Shown: positions 34,130 through 45,467, counted from the stretch's first letter. The stretch: DNA of 64,000 nt from Aegilops tauschii subsp. strangulata (GCF_002575655.3 NC_053035.3:498882601-498946600), one strand, 5' to 3'. A program made the numbers and translations. The notes: a model not told the origin generated them from the letters alone.

Positions 34130-37100
34130 TCCTGACTGTCAGGCACTTGTTTCGCAAAAAAAGGCACTTCCTTGCCTGCGAAGATGTAGCTGGTGGGTCC
34201 CAGCAGTCAGGGGGGCAAATTGTTTTTTTTTGCCCAGACGCACTTCCTTGCGTGCGAAGATGTATCTGGTGGGTCCCAGCAGTCAGGGGGGAACATTTTT
34301 TTCGCGAAATACAGTGGCCAGTCCCGTGGGTCCCAGCTGTCAGGTGGAGGAATCATTATTTTTCGCGTAATAAGGAGGCACTTCCTTGCTGCGGCCGTGG
34401 ACCCAGCTGTCAGCCTCTCCACGTACAGTCCACGTCCGATGGAAGTCGTTCCTTGACCACGTTGACCACGCCGCGGCGAGAGCACCAGGGCGGTGGACGA
34501 CGGCGAGGCATAGGAAGGGGATGACAGGTAGCCGGGGAAGACGCGGCAGTGGAAGCCCGCGCAGAGAGGAGTACGAGGGTTCAGTGGTTCGGCTGCGGTG
34601 TGAGGCTGCCGTCGGCGCAGGGCATGGCCAGCGGTGGGAATAGTAGGGGTCGGTGAGGCCTCCGCGGCAGCACAGCCGGCCACGGGAGGCAGGAGCATGC
34701 AGCACGACCGGGCTGCTTTGGGCGGCTGGAGCAAGAAAACCAGAGGTTGAAGAAGCACTACGGCCGTTGGATGGACATCGTACGGTCACTAGAGCTAGAA
34801 TCGTTCATATTGACTAAAGTTGACAAAGGCCCCCATCCCAGTCAACTTAGTAGGCCCACAAGTCAGCCTCCCACGATGGTGGGTCCCAGCTAGCAGGGGG
34901 AGTATTCATTTTTTTTGTGCGTAATAAGGAGGCACTTCCTTGCATGTGAAGATATAGCTGGTGGGTCCGAGCTGTCAGCGGCGGTAACGTTTTTTTTGCG
35001 AAATACAGAGGCCCTTTCGGTGGGTCCCTGATGTCAGGTGGAGGAATCATTATTTTGCGCGTAATAAGGAGGCATTTCCTTGCGTGCGGCCGTGGACCCA
35101 GCTGTCGGCCTCTCCACGTACAGTCCACTTCAGATGCATGTCGGTCATTGACCACGTTGACCAGGCCGCGCCGAGAGCACCAGGGCAGTGGACGACGGCG
35201 AGGCCTAGGAAAGGAACGACACGGAGGTAGGGAAGACTCGACAGTTGTTTCCCACGCGGATGGGAGTACGACTGTACGAGGGTTTACTGGTTCGTCTGCC
35301 GTCGCCGGAGAATAACAGCAGGTGTGGGTGAGTAGAGGGATGGCTAGGCCAGCGATGGGAGTACGGTGGGGCGGTGAGGCCTGCGCGGCAGCAGAGCCGG
35401 CCGCGGGGAGGAGGGAGCAGGCAGTCCCGCTGGCGCTTGTTTGAGCGGCTGGAGCAGGAAGAGCAGAGATTGAAGAAGCACGACGGCCGTTGGATGGCCA
35501 TCCAACAGTCACTGCTTGTGCGTCAACCTTTTTTTAGGAAAGCCTCAAATATGTGAAAAACAGCATACATCCTATCTGCCATTATTTCTAATAATTTACA
35601 GCCCATTTGCTAATTATTAAGTTTTTTTGGAGCCCATATTCTTTTTGTTAGCATTACAACCCATATTGTGGCCACGGTTAAAAAATTATATGAAATTTTG
35701 CATATTTCGGTGCGGTCCGAACTGTTTTTAATCCCGAAATTTCGACTCACATTCAAACTGATTTAAAAATAAATGTATATCAATATAAAATCCAACAAAT
35801 TCTCGACGCATAAAAATTAATGTAATTTAAAATCTCGAAATGAAAAAAAAGATATTTGAAACTAATTGCCGGTTTGATGTGTTTTAAAAATGTACAACCC
35901 ATTTCTCATTACTGATGGGCCATTTTCTCGGCCAGCCGAATGAAAGCTCTCCTCGTTTTGAAAGATTTGCAGCCCAACAGGCCTGACAAAGCGACTTACT
36001 TGGCAAATCACAAAAAAACTGGGTTGTGGCCTTGGACCCAGCTGTCAGCCTCTGCACGTATAGTACTCTTCCGATGGAAGTCGTTCCTTGACCACGTTGA
36101 CCACGCCGCGCGGAGAGCACCACGGCGGTGGACGACGGTGAGGCCTAGGAAGGGGACGACGCGGAGCCGGGGAACACGCGGCAGTGGAAGCCCGCGCGGA
36201 GAGGAGTACGAGGGTTCACTGGTTCGGCTGCGGTGTGATGCTGCCGTCGCCGCAGGGCCTGGCCAGCGGTGGGAATAGTAGGGGGCGGTGAGGCCTCCGC
36301 GGCAGCACAGCCGGCCACGGGAGGCAGGAGCATGCGGCACGACCGGCGCTGCATTGGGCGGCTGGAGCAAGAAGACCAGAGGTTGAAGAAGCACTACGGC
36401 CGTTGGATGGACATCATACGGTCACTATAGCTAGAATCGTTCATATTGACTAAAGTTGACAGAGGCCCCCGTCCCAGTCAACTTAGTAGGCCTACAAGTC
36501 AGCCTCCCACCATGGTGGTTCCCAGCTAGCAGGGGGAGTATTCATTTTTTTTGTGCGTAATAAGGAGCAACTTTCTTGCGTGCGCAGATATAGCTGGTGT
36601 GTCCGAGCTGTCAGCGGCGGTAACTTTTTTTCATTAAATACAGAGGCCCTTTTGGTGGGTCCCTGATGTCAGCTGGAGGAATCATTATTTTGCGCGTAAT
36701 AAGGAGGCATTTTCTTGCGTGCGGCCGTGGACCCAGGTGTCGGCCTCTCCACGTATAGTCCACTTCAGATGCATGTCGGTCGTTGACCAGGCCGTGCAGA
36801 GAGCACCAGGGCGGTGGACCACGGTGAGGCCTAGGAAGGGAACGACACGGAGGCAGGGAAGACTCAGCAGTTGTTTCCCACGCGGAGGGGAGTACGACTG
36901 TACGAGGGTTTACTGGTTCGTTTGCCGTTGCCGGAGAATAACAGCAGGTGTGGGTCAGTAGAGGGATGGCTAGGCCAGCGATGGGAGTACGGTGGGGCGG
37001 TGAGGCCTGCGCGGCAGCAGAGCCAGCCGCGGGGAGGAGGGAGCAGGCAGTCCCGCGGGCGCTTGTTTGAGCGGCAGCAGCAGGAAGAGCAGAGATTGAA

Positions 37101-38695
37101 GAAGCACGACGGCCGATGGACGGCCATCCAACAGTCACTGCTTGTGCGTCAACCTTTTTTTTAGGAAAGCCTCAAATCTGTGGAAAACAGCATACAGCCC
37201 ATCTGCCATTATTTCTAATAATTTACAGTCCATTTGCTAATTATTAAGGTTTTTTTGGAGCCCATATTCTTTTTGTTAGCATTACAGCCCATATTGTGGC
37301 CACGGTTAAAAAATTATACGAAATTTTGCATATTTCGGTGCGGTCCGAACTGTTTTTAATCCCGAAATTTCGACTCACATTCAAGCTGATTTTAAAAATA
37401 AATGTATATCAATATAAAATCCAACAAATTCTCCACGCATAAAAATTAATGTAATTTAAAATCTCGAAATGAAAAAAAGACATTTGAAATTAATTGCCGG
37501 TTTGATGTGTTTTAAAAATGTACAACCCATTTCTCATTACTGGTGGGCCATTTTCTCGGCCAGCCGAATGAAAGATCTCCTCGTCTTGAAAGATTTGCAG
37601 CCCAACAGGCCTGACAAAGCGACTTACTTGGCAAATCACAAAAAAACTGGGCTCTGGCCGTGGACCCAGCTGTCAGCCTCTACACGTACAGTACTCTTTC
37701 GATGGAAGTCGTTCCTTGACCACGTTGACCACGCCGCGCGGAGAGCACCACGGCGGTGGACGACGGCGAGGCCTAGGAAGGGGACGACGCAGAGCCAGGG
37801 AAGACGCGGCAGTGGAAGCCCGTGCGGAGAGGAGTATGAGGGTTCACTGGTTCGGCTGCGGTGTGAGGCTGCCGTCGCCGCAGGGCCTAGCCAGCGGTGG
37901 GAATAGTAGGGGCCGGTGAGGCCTCCGTGGCAGCACAGCCGGCCACGGGAGGCAGGAGCATGCGGCACGACCGGCGCTGATTTGGGCGGCTGGAGCAAGA
38001 AGACCAGAGGTTGAAGAAGCACTACGGCCGTTGGATGGACATCGTACGGTCACTGGAGCTAGAATCGTTCATATTGACTAAAGTTGACAAAGGCCCCCGT
38101 CCCAGTCAACTTAGTAGGCCCACAAGTCAGCCTCCCACCATGGTGGGTCCCAGCTAGCAGGGGAGTATTCATTTTTTTATGCGTAATAAGGAGGCACTTC
38201 CTTGCGTATGAAGATATAGCTTGTGGGTCCGAGCTGTCACCGGCAATAACGTTTTTTTTCGCGAAATACAGAGGCCCTTTCGGTGGGTCCCTGATGTCAG
38301 GTGGAGGAATCATTATTTTGCGCGTAATAAGGAGGCATTTCCTTGCGTGCGGCCGTGGACCCAGCTATCGGCCTCTCCACGTACAGTCCACTTCAGATGC
38401 ATGTCGGTCGTTGACCACGTTGACCAGGCCGCGCCGAGAGCACCAGGGCGGTGGACGACGGCGAGGCCTAGGAAGGGAACGACACGGAGGCAGGGCAGAC
38501 TCGGTAGTTGTTTCCCGCGCGGAGGGGAATACGACTGTACGAGGGTTTACTGGTTCATCTGCCGTCGCCGGAGAATAACAACAGGTGTGGGTGAGTAGAG
38601 GGATGGCTAGGCCAGCGATGGGAGTACGGTGGGGTGGTGAGGCCTGCGCGGCAGCAGAGCCGGCCGCGGGGAGGAGGGAGCAGGCCTAGACGGGG
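34130..38695. repeat. Tandem array of about 1.63-kb units in CACTA left arm
   Basis: Each unit holds two related G+C-rich half-units and an AT-rich spacer. First half-units start near 34390, 36040 and 37668 (GTGGACCCAGCTGTCAGCCT); second half-units near 35090, 36722 and 38350 (GTGGACCCAGCTGTCGGCCT or variants); spacers are 35530-36010 and 37145-37630. Steps are 1.62-1.65 kb, giving about 2.6 units. The word GGTGGGTCC(C/G)AGCTGTCAG recurs many times. Long open frames here are shadows of G+C-rich repeat DNA; their predicted proteins change frame between units. A further copy of part of the unit is at 63605-64000. Confidence 0.9.
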
Positions 38696-39264
38696 CAGCC
38701 CAAAACCACGTCCAACACTTGCCAAAACTTCGTCCCTCATTTTCTCTGTGTTTCGCACACTCGACATTGTGTGGGCATTTTGACTGTGCATCATATGAAG
38801 ATGTGCTATGCATGAATGTTGATCAGCATGATGTTAACTGGCTGGTAGTTCCATTTTCGACCATGAATAAAACTTCCAACATGATGTTAACCCTGTTTGA
38901 AAAGGCCGTGTTAATATAAATGCTCTACCTCTGAAAGTTGCAGTTTCTTATCTGAAACTGAACTTGCAGTTTCTTATCTGAAACTGAAACTTGCAGTTTC
39001 TTCTCTGAGAATCACATTGTCTGCACTTTTATACTCCTATGAAACTACATTTTTTTAAGTGCTAAAAATAGATCTCTAGAATTCATAAAATACTTCATTT
39101 GCTCAATACTGCAAATCTGAAATTCAAAAGACATTCATATCTGAAAGTACTCTCAAAATACACAACACAAAACAGAATTCACAACCTGCAAATACTGACA
39201 ACCCTAAGCTCCTCCTGACAATTCACAACCTGCCCGACTATTGGGCTGGGGGGGCAGCCCCCTC
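38696..39264. other. CACTA interior without a gene
   Basis: It contains three copies of a word of about 27 bp (CAGTTTCTTATCTGAAACTG and variant) at 38941, 38967 and 38994. Otherwise it is AT-rich and featureless. Confidence 0.6.
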
Positions 39265-39915
39265 CTACTCCTCGGCGGCAGACAGCCGCCCCGTGAGACG
39301 ATGTGAACGGCGAGGGAGATGATGGCGGGGAAGCGTCGTCGGGCCAACTGCTTTTCTCCTCTTGCAGTTGGGTTCGGTCGACGAAGACTCCACCGGTTCG
39401 CTCTGGCAGGACACCCTCACAAACGGCACCCTGTAGATGCTCGATCCTTCAATCTCTGGTGGATGCTCCATCTGGGATCGATACTCCCACCACCGCTCCC
39501 TCATGATCGGATTCGGTGAATCTGTTTGCTCCATGGCCCAGAGGAGCAGCTCTATGTACTCCGGCACGACTCCCTCCGGGAGTATCGCCGCCTTTTCACT
39601 CTGTTGCAGATATTTGGCCATGGATGTCGCCGTCGCCGCTAGTTGGTCCTTGTTGTCAAACCAAGACTGTATCTCCAACATCCTAGCTAGCTTCACAGGG
39701 TCACCGTCTGCGATCCTCACATATCGGTTGTACTCCTCCATCAATCTACTTCTCCATAGCACCTTCACTCGTCGGCGGTGGTTTTTGAATGGAAGAGGAG
39801 AGGAGCAGCGCTGGTTTTGGATTAGAACGGGAGAGGAGCGACGCTGGTTTTGGACTGGAACAGGAGAGGAGGGGCGGTGGTTTTGAAATGGAAGAGGAGA
39901 GGAGCGGCGCTGCAT
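39265..39915 (-). CDS. CACTA cargo ORF, unknown function, with N-terminal repeats
   Basis: 216 codons on the minus strand. Residues 2-45 are four 11-residue repeats (RRSSPLPFQNH type) that arise from a 33-bp DNA repeat; the natural start may be the later Met before EEYNRYVRIADGD at about residue 58. The remaining part looks globular, with LARMLEIQSWFDNKDQL, an acidic-hydrophobic stretch VVPEYIELLLWAMEQTD, and WWEYRSQMEHPPEI; the end is basic (KRRKA and PRRSHRL), suggesting a nuclear localisation signal. I recognise no domain. From memory similar frames are repeated in wheat. It could be a TNPA-like helper or a captured host fragment. Confidence 0.55.
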   Translation of the reverse strand: MQRRSSPLPFQNHRPSSPVPVQNQRRSSPVLIQNQRCSSPLPFKNHRRRVKVLWRSRLMEEYNRYVRIADGDPVKLARMLEIQSWFDNKDQLAATATSMAKYLQQSEKAAILPEGVVPEYIELLLWAMEQTDSPNPIMRERWWEYRSQMEHPPEIEGSSIYRVPFVRVSCQSEPVESSSTEPNCKRRKAVGPTTLPRHHLPRRSHRLTGRLSAAEE

Positions 39916-39985
39916 TTAGATTGGAATAGGAGAGGAGCGGCGGTGGTTTAAGAGGAGAAGAGCGGAAGAGCGGCGCTGGTCTTGG
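39777..39985. repeat. 33-bp imperfect tandem repeat
   Basis: GGAGAGGAGCGGCGCTGG-type words recur about every 33 bp over about 200 bp, partly inside the start of the ORF above and partly beyond it. Confidence 0.85.
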
Positions 39986-41681
39986 AAGTATTTTGTTGTT
40001 GTTTTGCGTATTTTGGGTCAAAGTTTGACCACGTACTGTATTTGACAAGCAAAATGTGAATGCATGTCACCAAAAATTGTATCGTTTGGTTCGTATCTGA
40101 ATGTACTTTCAAATTATATTATTTTCGCAACGTATAACATATATTTTATGTGCGAAGAGAGCAACACTAGCAAGCAAGCGTGGAGGCTCCTGCCTATATA
40201 GTGGAGTAGTACTAGTTTTCTTTTGTCTACCGGAGCCGGCTTGACCTCGTCAATGACTGTCAAGAAGTCTTCATGCACATGGCCCGGAGGCGCATTTGTC
40301 GTCATTTTGATCTGAAGCGCCGGATTATAACATATAACACGAAAAAATGCCACATGACAAGAAATCATAACCTCACTGCCCAAAGGAGACAACATGAATC
40401 TCGACGGACAAACTAGACGAGGAACAAAGCTCAAATTAAAGATAAACTCGTAGAAAAGGGGTCCGTCGATAGATGTCCTAATTAACATAGCCGGCTTGAC
40501 CTAGATGGCAGCCGAGTAGTCACTGTTCGTGCATGTGCCCCGAATGACTAGCCCAACTCAGTTGTCGCTGTTTAACCCTCGCAGTGATCCGAAGCACATG
40601 ACACCTAATTTTGCGAGATGACAAGAAACCTTTTTTTAGATTTCTCACCACAACTACAGCCATGTACAACACAGCCTGCACGATATGTAGACGATAGCCA
40701 ATCCAGGCGTGTCTGCTGGAGTCTGGTCACATGCATGGACGAACTGATCTTCTGTGTCTTGCATGGATCGTCCAGGCACCAACGTAGTACAACACTTCTC
40801 TAGTACTATCGCTCGTCTCCCTCTTCTATTAAGTCACCCGACTTGCGGGGCCGGGGTGTGTGCCTATGGTCAGTTCTCAATTGCCGTCCCACATGTGTGT
40901 GCAAACGCAATATGACGCGCGTTCCATTCGGAGAGCAGCGTGCCAGACCGACCGACCATCTGGGGTGCAACGCGAACGCGACGGGCGTGCTGTAGACTCC
41001 GTACATGTGTACCGCCGTTTTCTAGACGCTTTGCTCCATGGCGCGGGCGCAATCCATGGATACAAAATTAGTATATTGTATACTATTTAAAAGTCGAGGG
41101 CGGGGCTTTTCCTGCGCGGTAGGCGGGGCAGTTCCGCCTAGTCGGTTCGACAGAGACGCGAGAAGACGAGGGAGTAGGCTGCTGCAAACGTAGGGCTGTG
41201 TGATTTGACCGCGAGTTACTGCTGGACAAGTGGGGCCCCGTGATTTGACTTGCCATTATCATTTTAACTGCGGCGCTACGACTAGCGTGAGTTTCCCGAT
41301 TCCTGACCACCTCCATACAGGTGCCTCTCCCAATGCTCCACCATGTAGTAGAGGCTGACTCTTGCATGAGAGCCCACTTCTCCATTTTTTCCTTGCCTCT
41401 CTTTCCTCCACATATGCAAAAATGCCATGTAAAGCACACTATTGTACTTACTTTTACTTGCTCCTACATGTGCTTAAGCTTGCCACATAGGCATAAAGTC
41501 TGATGTGGCAAGTTAATCAAGAAGAGAGAGACTAGTTTGGTGACCCAAGGAAGAAACGGTGCTAAGCGCGTGTACCTAGGTGAAAAGGCAATTTTGAGTC
41601 TATAGCTAATTAAATGAAGCAAACTTAGCAACACCATTTCATTGGAAGAGGTCACTCCTTGGCAAATGCAATAAATACTAG
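39986..41681. other. CACTA interior without a gene
   Basis: It contains diverged direct repeats: CCGGCTTGACCT at 40222 and 40493, with similar following text (ATG(A/G)C ... GATGACAAGAAA versus CACATGACAAGAAA). 41030-41280 is a diverged direct copy of 43070-43250 (both have TTTGCTCCATGGCGC, a GTGATTTGAC(C/G)G block and a second TGATTTGACT). No protein domain is recognised. Confidence 0.55.
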
Positions 41682-41766
41682 TACTCCCTGTGTCCCATAA
41701 TATAAGAACGTTTTTGGCACTACACTAGTGTCAAAAACGTTCTTATATTATGGGACGGAGGGAGTA
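41682..41766. mobile_element. Short Stowaway MITE, 85 bp, almost perfectly palindromic
   Basis: TACTCCCTGTGTCCCATAAT to GGGACGGAGGGAGTA, with TATAAGAACGTTTTTG repeated in inverse on the other arm. TA flanks. It is the same class as 25223-25304. Confidence 0.93.
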
Positions 41767-41953
41767 CGAAGAAAGAGATAGAGAGGAGTAAAAAAAATTA
41801 CACTTATAGCAAACCTTATAGCCAACCTTGTTGTAGTATGAGTGACTAAGTGATGACTATGTATGACATGCCAACATTAGATAGCCTAACGCACCGTGTT
41901 AAATCTCCAAGGGCGCGACCGCGTGAGCGACGCGACGGTCGTGATAGGCGCGA

Positions 41954-42126
41954 CCATGATACGGGCTGCTGGCAGCCCTTGGATCTGAGATCAAACGGTC
42001 GCATGCTAAGTTGCTGAAAATTTGCAGAATAACCCTCCAGGATAGGATATTCACCCATAGGTCTAGAATCACGCCATGAAACCGTTCGATCTCAGATCCA
42101 AGGGCTCTCGGAAGCCCGTATCATGG
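41954..42126. repeat. 46-bp inverted repeat flanking the exonuclease 5' end
   Basis: Arms 41954-41999 and 42081-42126 share the word CCATGATACGGGCT, a variable centre, and AGCCCTTGGATCTGAGATC in inverse orientation, separated by 81 bp. They could form a hairpin upstream of the captured exonuclease ATG. Confidence 0.9.
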
Positions 42127-42279
42127 GAGAATGGAAAGCCACTACCCTGCCGTTCGCACGCTGGCAGTTTGCTCCTACTCGTCCCCGCACGTCCTTCAAT
42201 ACTACGGCGGTTCGCTCCTAGTTGTCCCGTCCATTCACATTACAGCAGTTCCACTAATCCTAACCCTCCTCCCAAATCC

Positions 42280-42620
42280 ATGGCGTCCCAAATCTCCACG
42301 ATCGGCGACGAGTACAAGGTTAGAACCATCACCGGCGATGAGTTCGACGTCATCTACACCCGTTCTTCAGCGACGGTGAAAGGATGCCTTTCTCGCTTCA
42401 GACGCATGTTCGAAGACTCAGATGATGAGTGGGTCGCTGGGCTAGATGTTGAGTACACCACAGTCCTGGGACGAGAGAAGGATCTAAAGGACGAAGAGAG
42501 GAAGAAGCCCGCCGTGATCCAGGTTTGTGTGCATGACTTATGCTTGGTCTACCACATATGCCATGCCGACGTTGAGTGCCAGGATTTTAAGGACTTACTC
42601 GAGAGCAACCGCCGTTATTT
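42280..42620 (+). pseudogene. Captured fragment of a 3'-5' exonuclease (WRN-like, DEDD family)
   Basis: Starting at the ATG at 42280 (MASQISTIGDEYKV), the frame reads WVAGLDVEYTTV, where DVE supplies the first two acidic residues of the DEDD active site, then PAVIQVCVHDLCLVYHI and FKDLLES, the second strand and helix of the RNase H-like fold. It then runs into a Harbinger-type MITE and stops. About 110 residues match the N-terminal third of plant Werner-type exonucleases, normally about 200-300 residues; the remaining acidic residues and the Tyr are missing. The open frame extends upstream to 42076 only because of the inverted repeat. It is probably transposon cargo rather than a working gene. 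Confidence 0.75.
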
Positions 42621-42950
42621 TAGTCTGACTAAAAATAGTCTCTTTAAGAGGCTAAAGTTCCAAGCACCCCTAACTAAAGAGGGGCTAAAACTAGTCTTGA
42701 GACTAAATTTTTTTAGTCAGGGGTACCCCTACTAAAATGTGGATTAGTCCTCTCTCTACTCATTTAACTCCTCTCCTTTAACACAGGCGAGTTCCGGATT
42801 GGAGGGTTTGGAGGATAATAAATGCTCATTAACTTGATTTTAGCCTTTTTATTATTTGGATCCAAGCATGGGTGAGGCTAGCATGTTTTAGTCCCACTAC
42901 TTTTAGTCATGGGACTAAAACGTATCCAAGCACCCTCTTAGTTTTATTTG
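42615..42950. mobile_element. Harbinger-type MITE (GACTAAA-rich)
   Basis: The segment is rich in (T)TTAGTC and GACTAAA words at both ends (TTTTAGTCTGACTAAAAATA on the left; TTTTAGTCATGGGACTAAAA on the right), with TCCAAGCACCC near each end. This pattern is known in grass PIF/Harbinger MITEs. It truncates the exonuclease exon. Exact ends are uncertain. Confidence 0.65.
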
Positions 42951-43516
42951 AGGGGTGGGTTGTGCTGGACACCATTATTGTGACTAGCCTTTTTAATAGT
43001 ACTATATGCATAATTTGGCGACGAGCGCTCTCTATATGTACCACCTTTTTTTAATTTCAAGTTTTGCTCCATGGCGCAATCCATTGATACTACTGCTGTA
43101 CAAAAGTATACATTTTTAAAAGGCTAGAGGGCAGGGCAGTCTAGCTTGGTTGGTTTCACGAGAGGCGAGGGCCTTTGTGATTTGACGGCTCATTACTGCT
43201 GGAACGCGGGGCCTTGTGATTTGACTGCTCGTATAAATGCGCCGACGACCTGATCGAGGAGGAGCAAAGAACCGTGCGGTATACTCAAGTTTTCCACTGG
43301 AGTAGTACTGCGACGGAGGAGCACGAAACACGGCAGCCCAGTGCCATATGGCGATAAAAAATGATCTAATTTGCTAGTCATCTCATTGTTAGCATTGTTC
43401 TATTCATTCCCTCAAAAAAACATTGTTCTATTCATGCCTCGCAGAGAATGTGACACGTGCGGCGAAACATCCGAAGCAAAAGATGAAACACAGGAGCAAA
43501 AGAAGAAGGAAGATTA

Positions 43517-44242
43517 TCACCCCAAATGATCTAATTCGCCGCGCAGTCGTAACTGCTTCTTCATCGCCTCCACGACCTCCATCTCCTTGCGCGTCTCCTC
43601 CGCCATCTTCTTCATTCTGTCCATGACGCGGGATTTCTCGACGCGAGCCTTCATCATCTGTTCCACGGCCGCATTACATACCTTGACAGCAGCCGGGTGC
43701 TCGATACGGAGCTTCGCCAACTCCTCCTTCTGTTCCACGACGAGGGACTGCAGCATCTTCATCGAGGAACTACTATTCTCATGCAGCTTCTTCCAGTCGG
43801 CGTTCTTCTCCTTCAACAGGTCGATCTCGTGGCAGAGCTTCACCTTGTCCTCCTGAAGTCGCAGGATTTCGCCGGTCGCCTTCTTCTCTGAGGCAATGCT
43901 CTTCTTCAGTAGCATCACCAAGCCGGCGGTCAACTCCCCCTGCTGATTGAGCTCAGCGGGCATGTCGTCGAGGCTCTCCTTCAGCAACTCCATCAAGCCT
44001 TGGATGAACTCCTTCTGCTTATTGAGCTGATCGGGCATGCTGTCGAGGGATAACGACTCCAGCTCCACCGGCTCGGCATGTTCGCCTCCGTGGCTAGGGC
44101 GCTCCTGGGAGCCATCGCCTGCCCGTGAGAGATCTTTCGAGGTCTCTGCGTGGCGGCGAGCCCTCTCTTTTTTTTCCACAGCCTTGGTTGCCGCTCCCTT
44201 GTTACGAGTAGTTCTCGACCTAGAGCTCTGCTCACCGGCCAT
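43517..44242 (-). CDS. CACTA cargo ORF, coiled-coil protein of unknown function
   Basis: 241 codons on the minus strand, starting MAGEQSSRSRTTRNK. Residues 1-60 are basic and Ser-rich. Two similar blocks follow (SMPDQLNKQKEFIQGLMELL, about 70-95, and DMPAELNQQGELTAGLVMLL, about 95-118), an internal duplication. Residues 115-235 are heptad-rich coiled coil (EILRLQEDKVKLCHEIDLLK and later MKKMAEETRKEMEVVEAMKK). There is no signal peptide or membrane segment. The frame is intact with no stop. It may be a dimerising DNA-associated protein of the transposon or a captured host gene; I recognise no named family. Confidence 0.6.
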   Translation of the reverse strand: MAGEQSSRSRTTRNKGAATKAVEKKERARRHAETSKDLSRAGDGSQERPSHGGEHAEPVELESLSLDSMPDQLNKQKEFIQGLMELLKESLDDMPAELNQQGELTAGLVMLLKKSIASEKKATGEILRLQEDKVKLCHEIDLLKEKNADWKKLHENSSSSMKMLQSLVVEQKEELAKLRIEHPAAVKVCNAAVEQMMKARVEKSRVMDRMKKMAEETRKEMEVVEAMKKQLRLRGELDHLG

Positions 44243-45020
44243 GGCAACGACGGACGAAGAAGAAGCACTTATGAGGAGGAAAGGTAGAGTAATTTTCGGT
44301 TAGGTAGTTCCCCTTTTTATAACCTAAGTACTAGCACTAGTACTAATACCTGCATAGTGGGAATATGTTCAGGTTTGGTACGTACTAGTAGGTGTGAGCA
44401 GGATTTCGAATGTGATGGGAACAAGGTAAAGATTAATTGATGGTTTTGGTTTCGAGGCCCGAAGCGGCTCCCGATGAGTTTAGCGAAACATAAATTTCAA
44501 GTACTACACTGCTCAAATGCGTAAATATTATGTTACTTTTAAAAATTGGCACAAAATACGAAGGAGACCAATGGAAGTGCTACTAGCAACCCATGATTTA
44601 ACTACTCGCATGCGCGCAGTGGAGTAATAATGTCTTTCTTCCGCCCTCACGTCCACTCAATTTGCATGCGCTGTATTAATTGACCATCAATGAAGTGAAC
44701 GACTTTACACGCGTCAAATTATCACATGGGGTGGATCTTAGTACAAAATTGCGTCCGCCCGTGTACCCGTGTGTGCGTGCGAGGGAATGAGTGCGTGCGT
44801 GGCGTGCGTGCACATCTTCGCTTCATGCATGTACCGCCAGTATGGCTCAGGGAGGATGAGTACATTCTTCTGGAACCAGCAGCACGTCACTGTGATCAAT
44901 CCACGCAAGGAGGTCGCGACAACGCCTCCACATGTGCCACGTGGCTTCATGAACTGTAAGAGAGACACTGTGTAGCGTGCCATTGGTATTCTAATTTACG
45001 TGTTTTGCACATACTCGAAG
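44243..45020. other. CACTA interior without a gene
   Basis: Upstream region of the coiled-coil ORF, followed by unclassified sequence. 44760-44815 is a GT/GC-rich simple repeat (GTGCGTGCG words). 44820-44960 is open on both strands but has no domain. Confidence 0.5.
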
Positions 45021-45189
45021 TACTAGTAAGGTACACGTGCATTGCACGCATCAGATTTTGCAACCAAATTATGAATAAATACCACACTATAGCATGTAAT
45101 CTCTGAGTCATATATGCCTGATGTAGCCCTTCGTTTAATTCTTATAGTTAATCTCATTCAAAATCAATTAGTTTTTATAAAAAAGCTAA

Positions 45190-45467
45190 GAACGCGGGAA
45201 TAGGAAAAACATGGGATTATAGTGGAATGTCGTCTTGAATCCTACAGGATTGTACGAGTGTTTGATTGTGCATAGAAAAAATGCAGAATTCTTTCAAAGA
45301 GGTTTGAGTGGATGTGATGTTTCCTATGAAATCTAGTGCAAATGAATCATATGGAAAAATCCCTATGGTTTACAATCCTACGAATCAAACAACCAAGATA
45401 GGAAAAATTCCTAATGATTAGAATCCTCCAAAATTCCTTTGAGAATCCTTTGAATCAAAGAAGCCCT
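45190..45467. mobile_element. Tourist-type MITE with TAA duplication
   Basis: Flanked by TAA at 45187-45189 and 45468-45470. The right end read inversely is AGGGCTTCTTTGATTCAAAG, a frequent Tourist-type start in grasses. Removing the segment and one TAA restores collinearity with the opposite arm of the foldback element, which fixes both borders. Confidence 0.85.

Noticed and set aside
34000..38600. Many 100-220 codon ORFs on both strands
   Set aside because: They are frames through the 1.63-kb repeat units; equivalent positions in different units are open in different frames, which argues against selection on protein.
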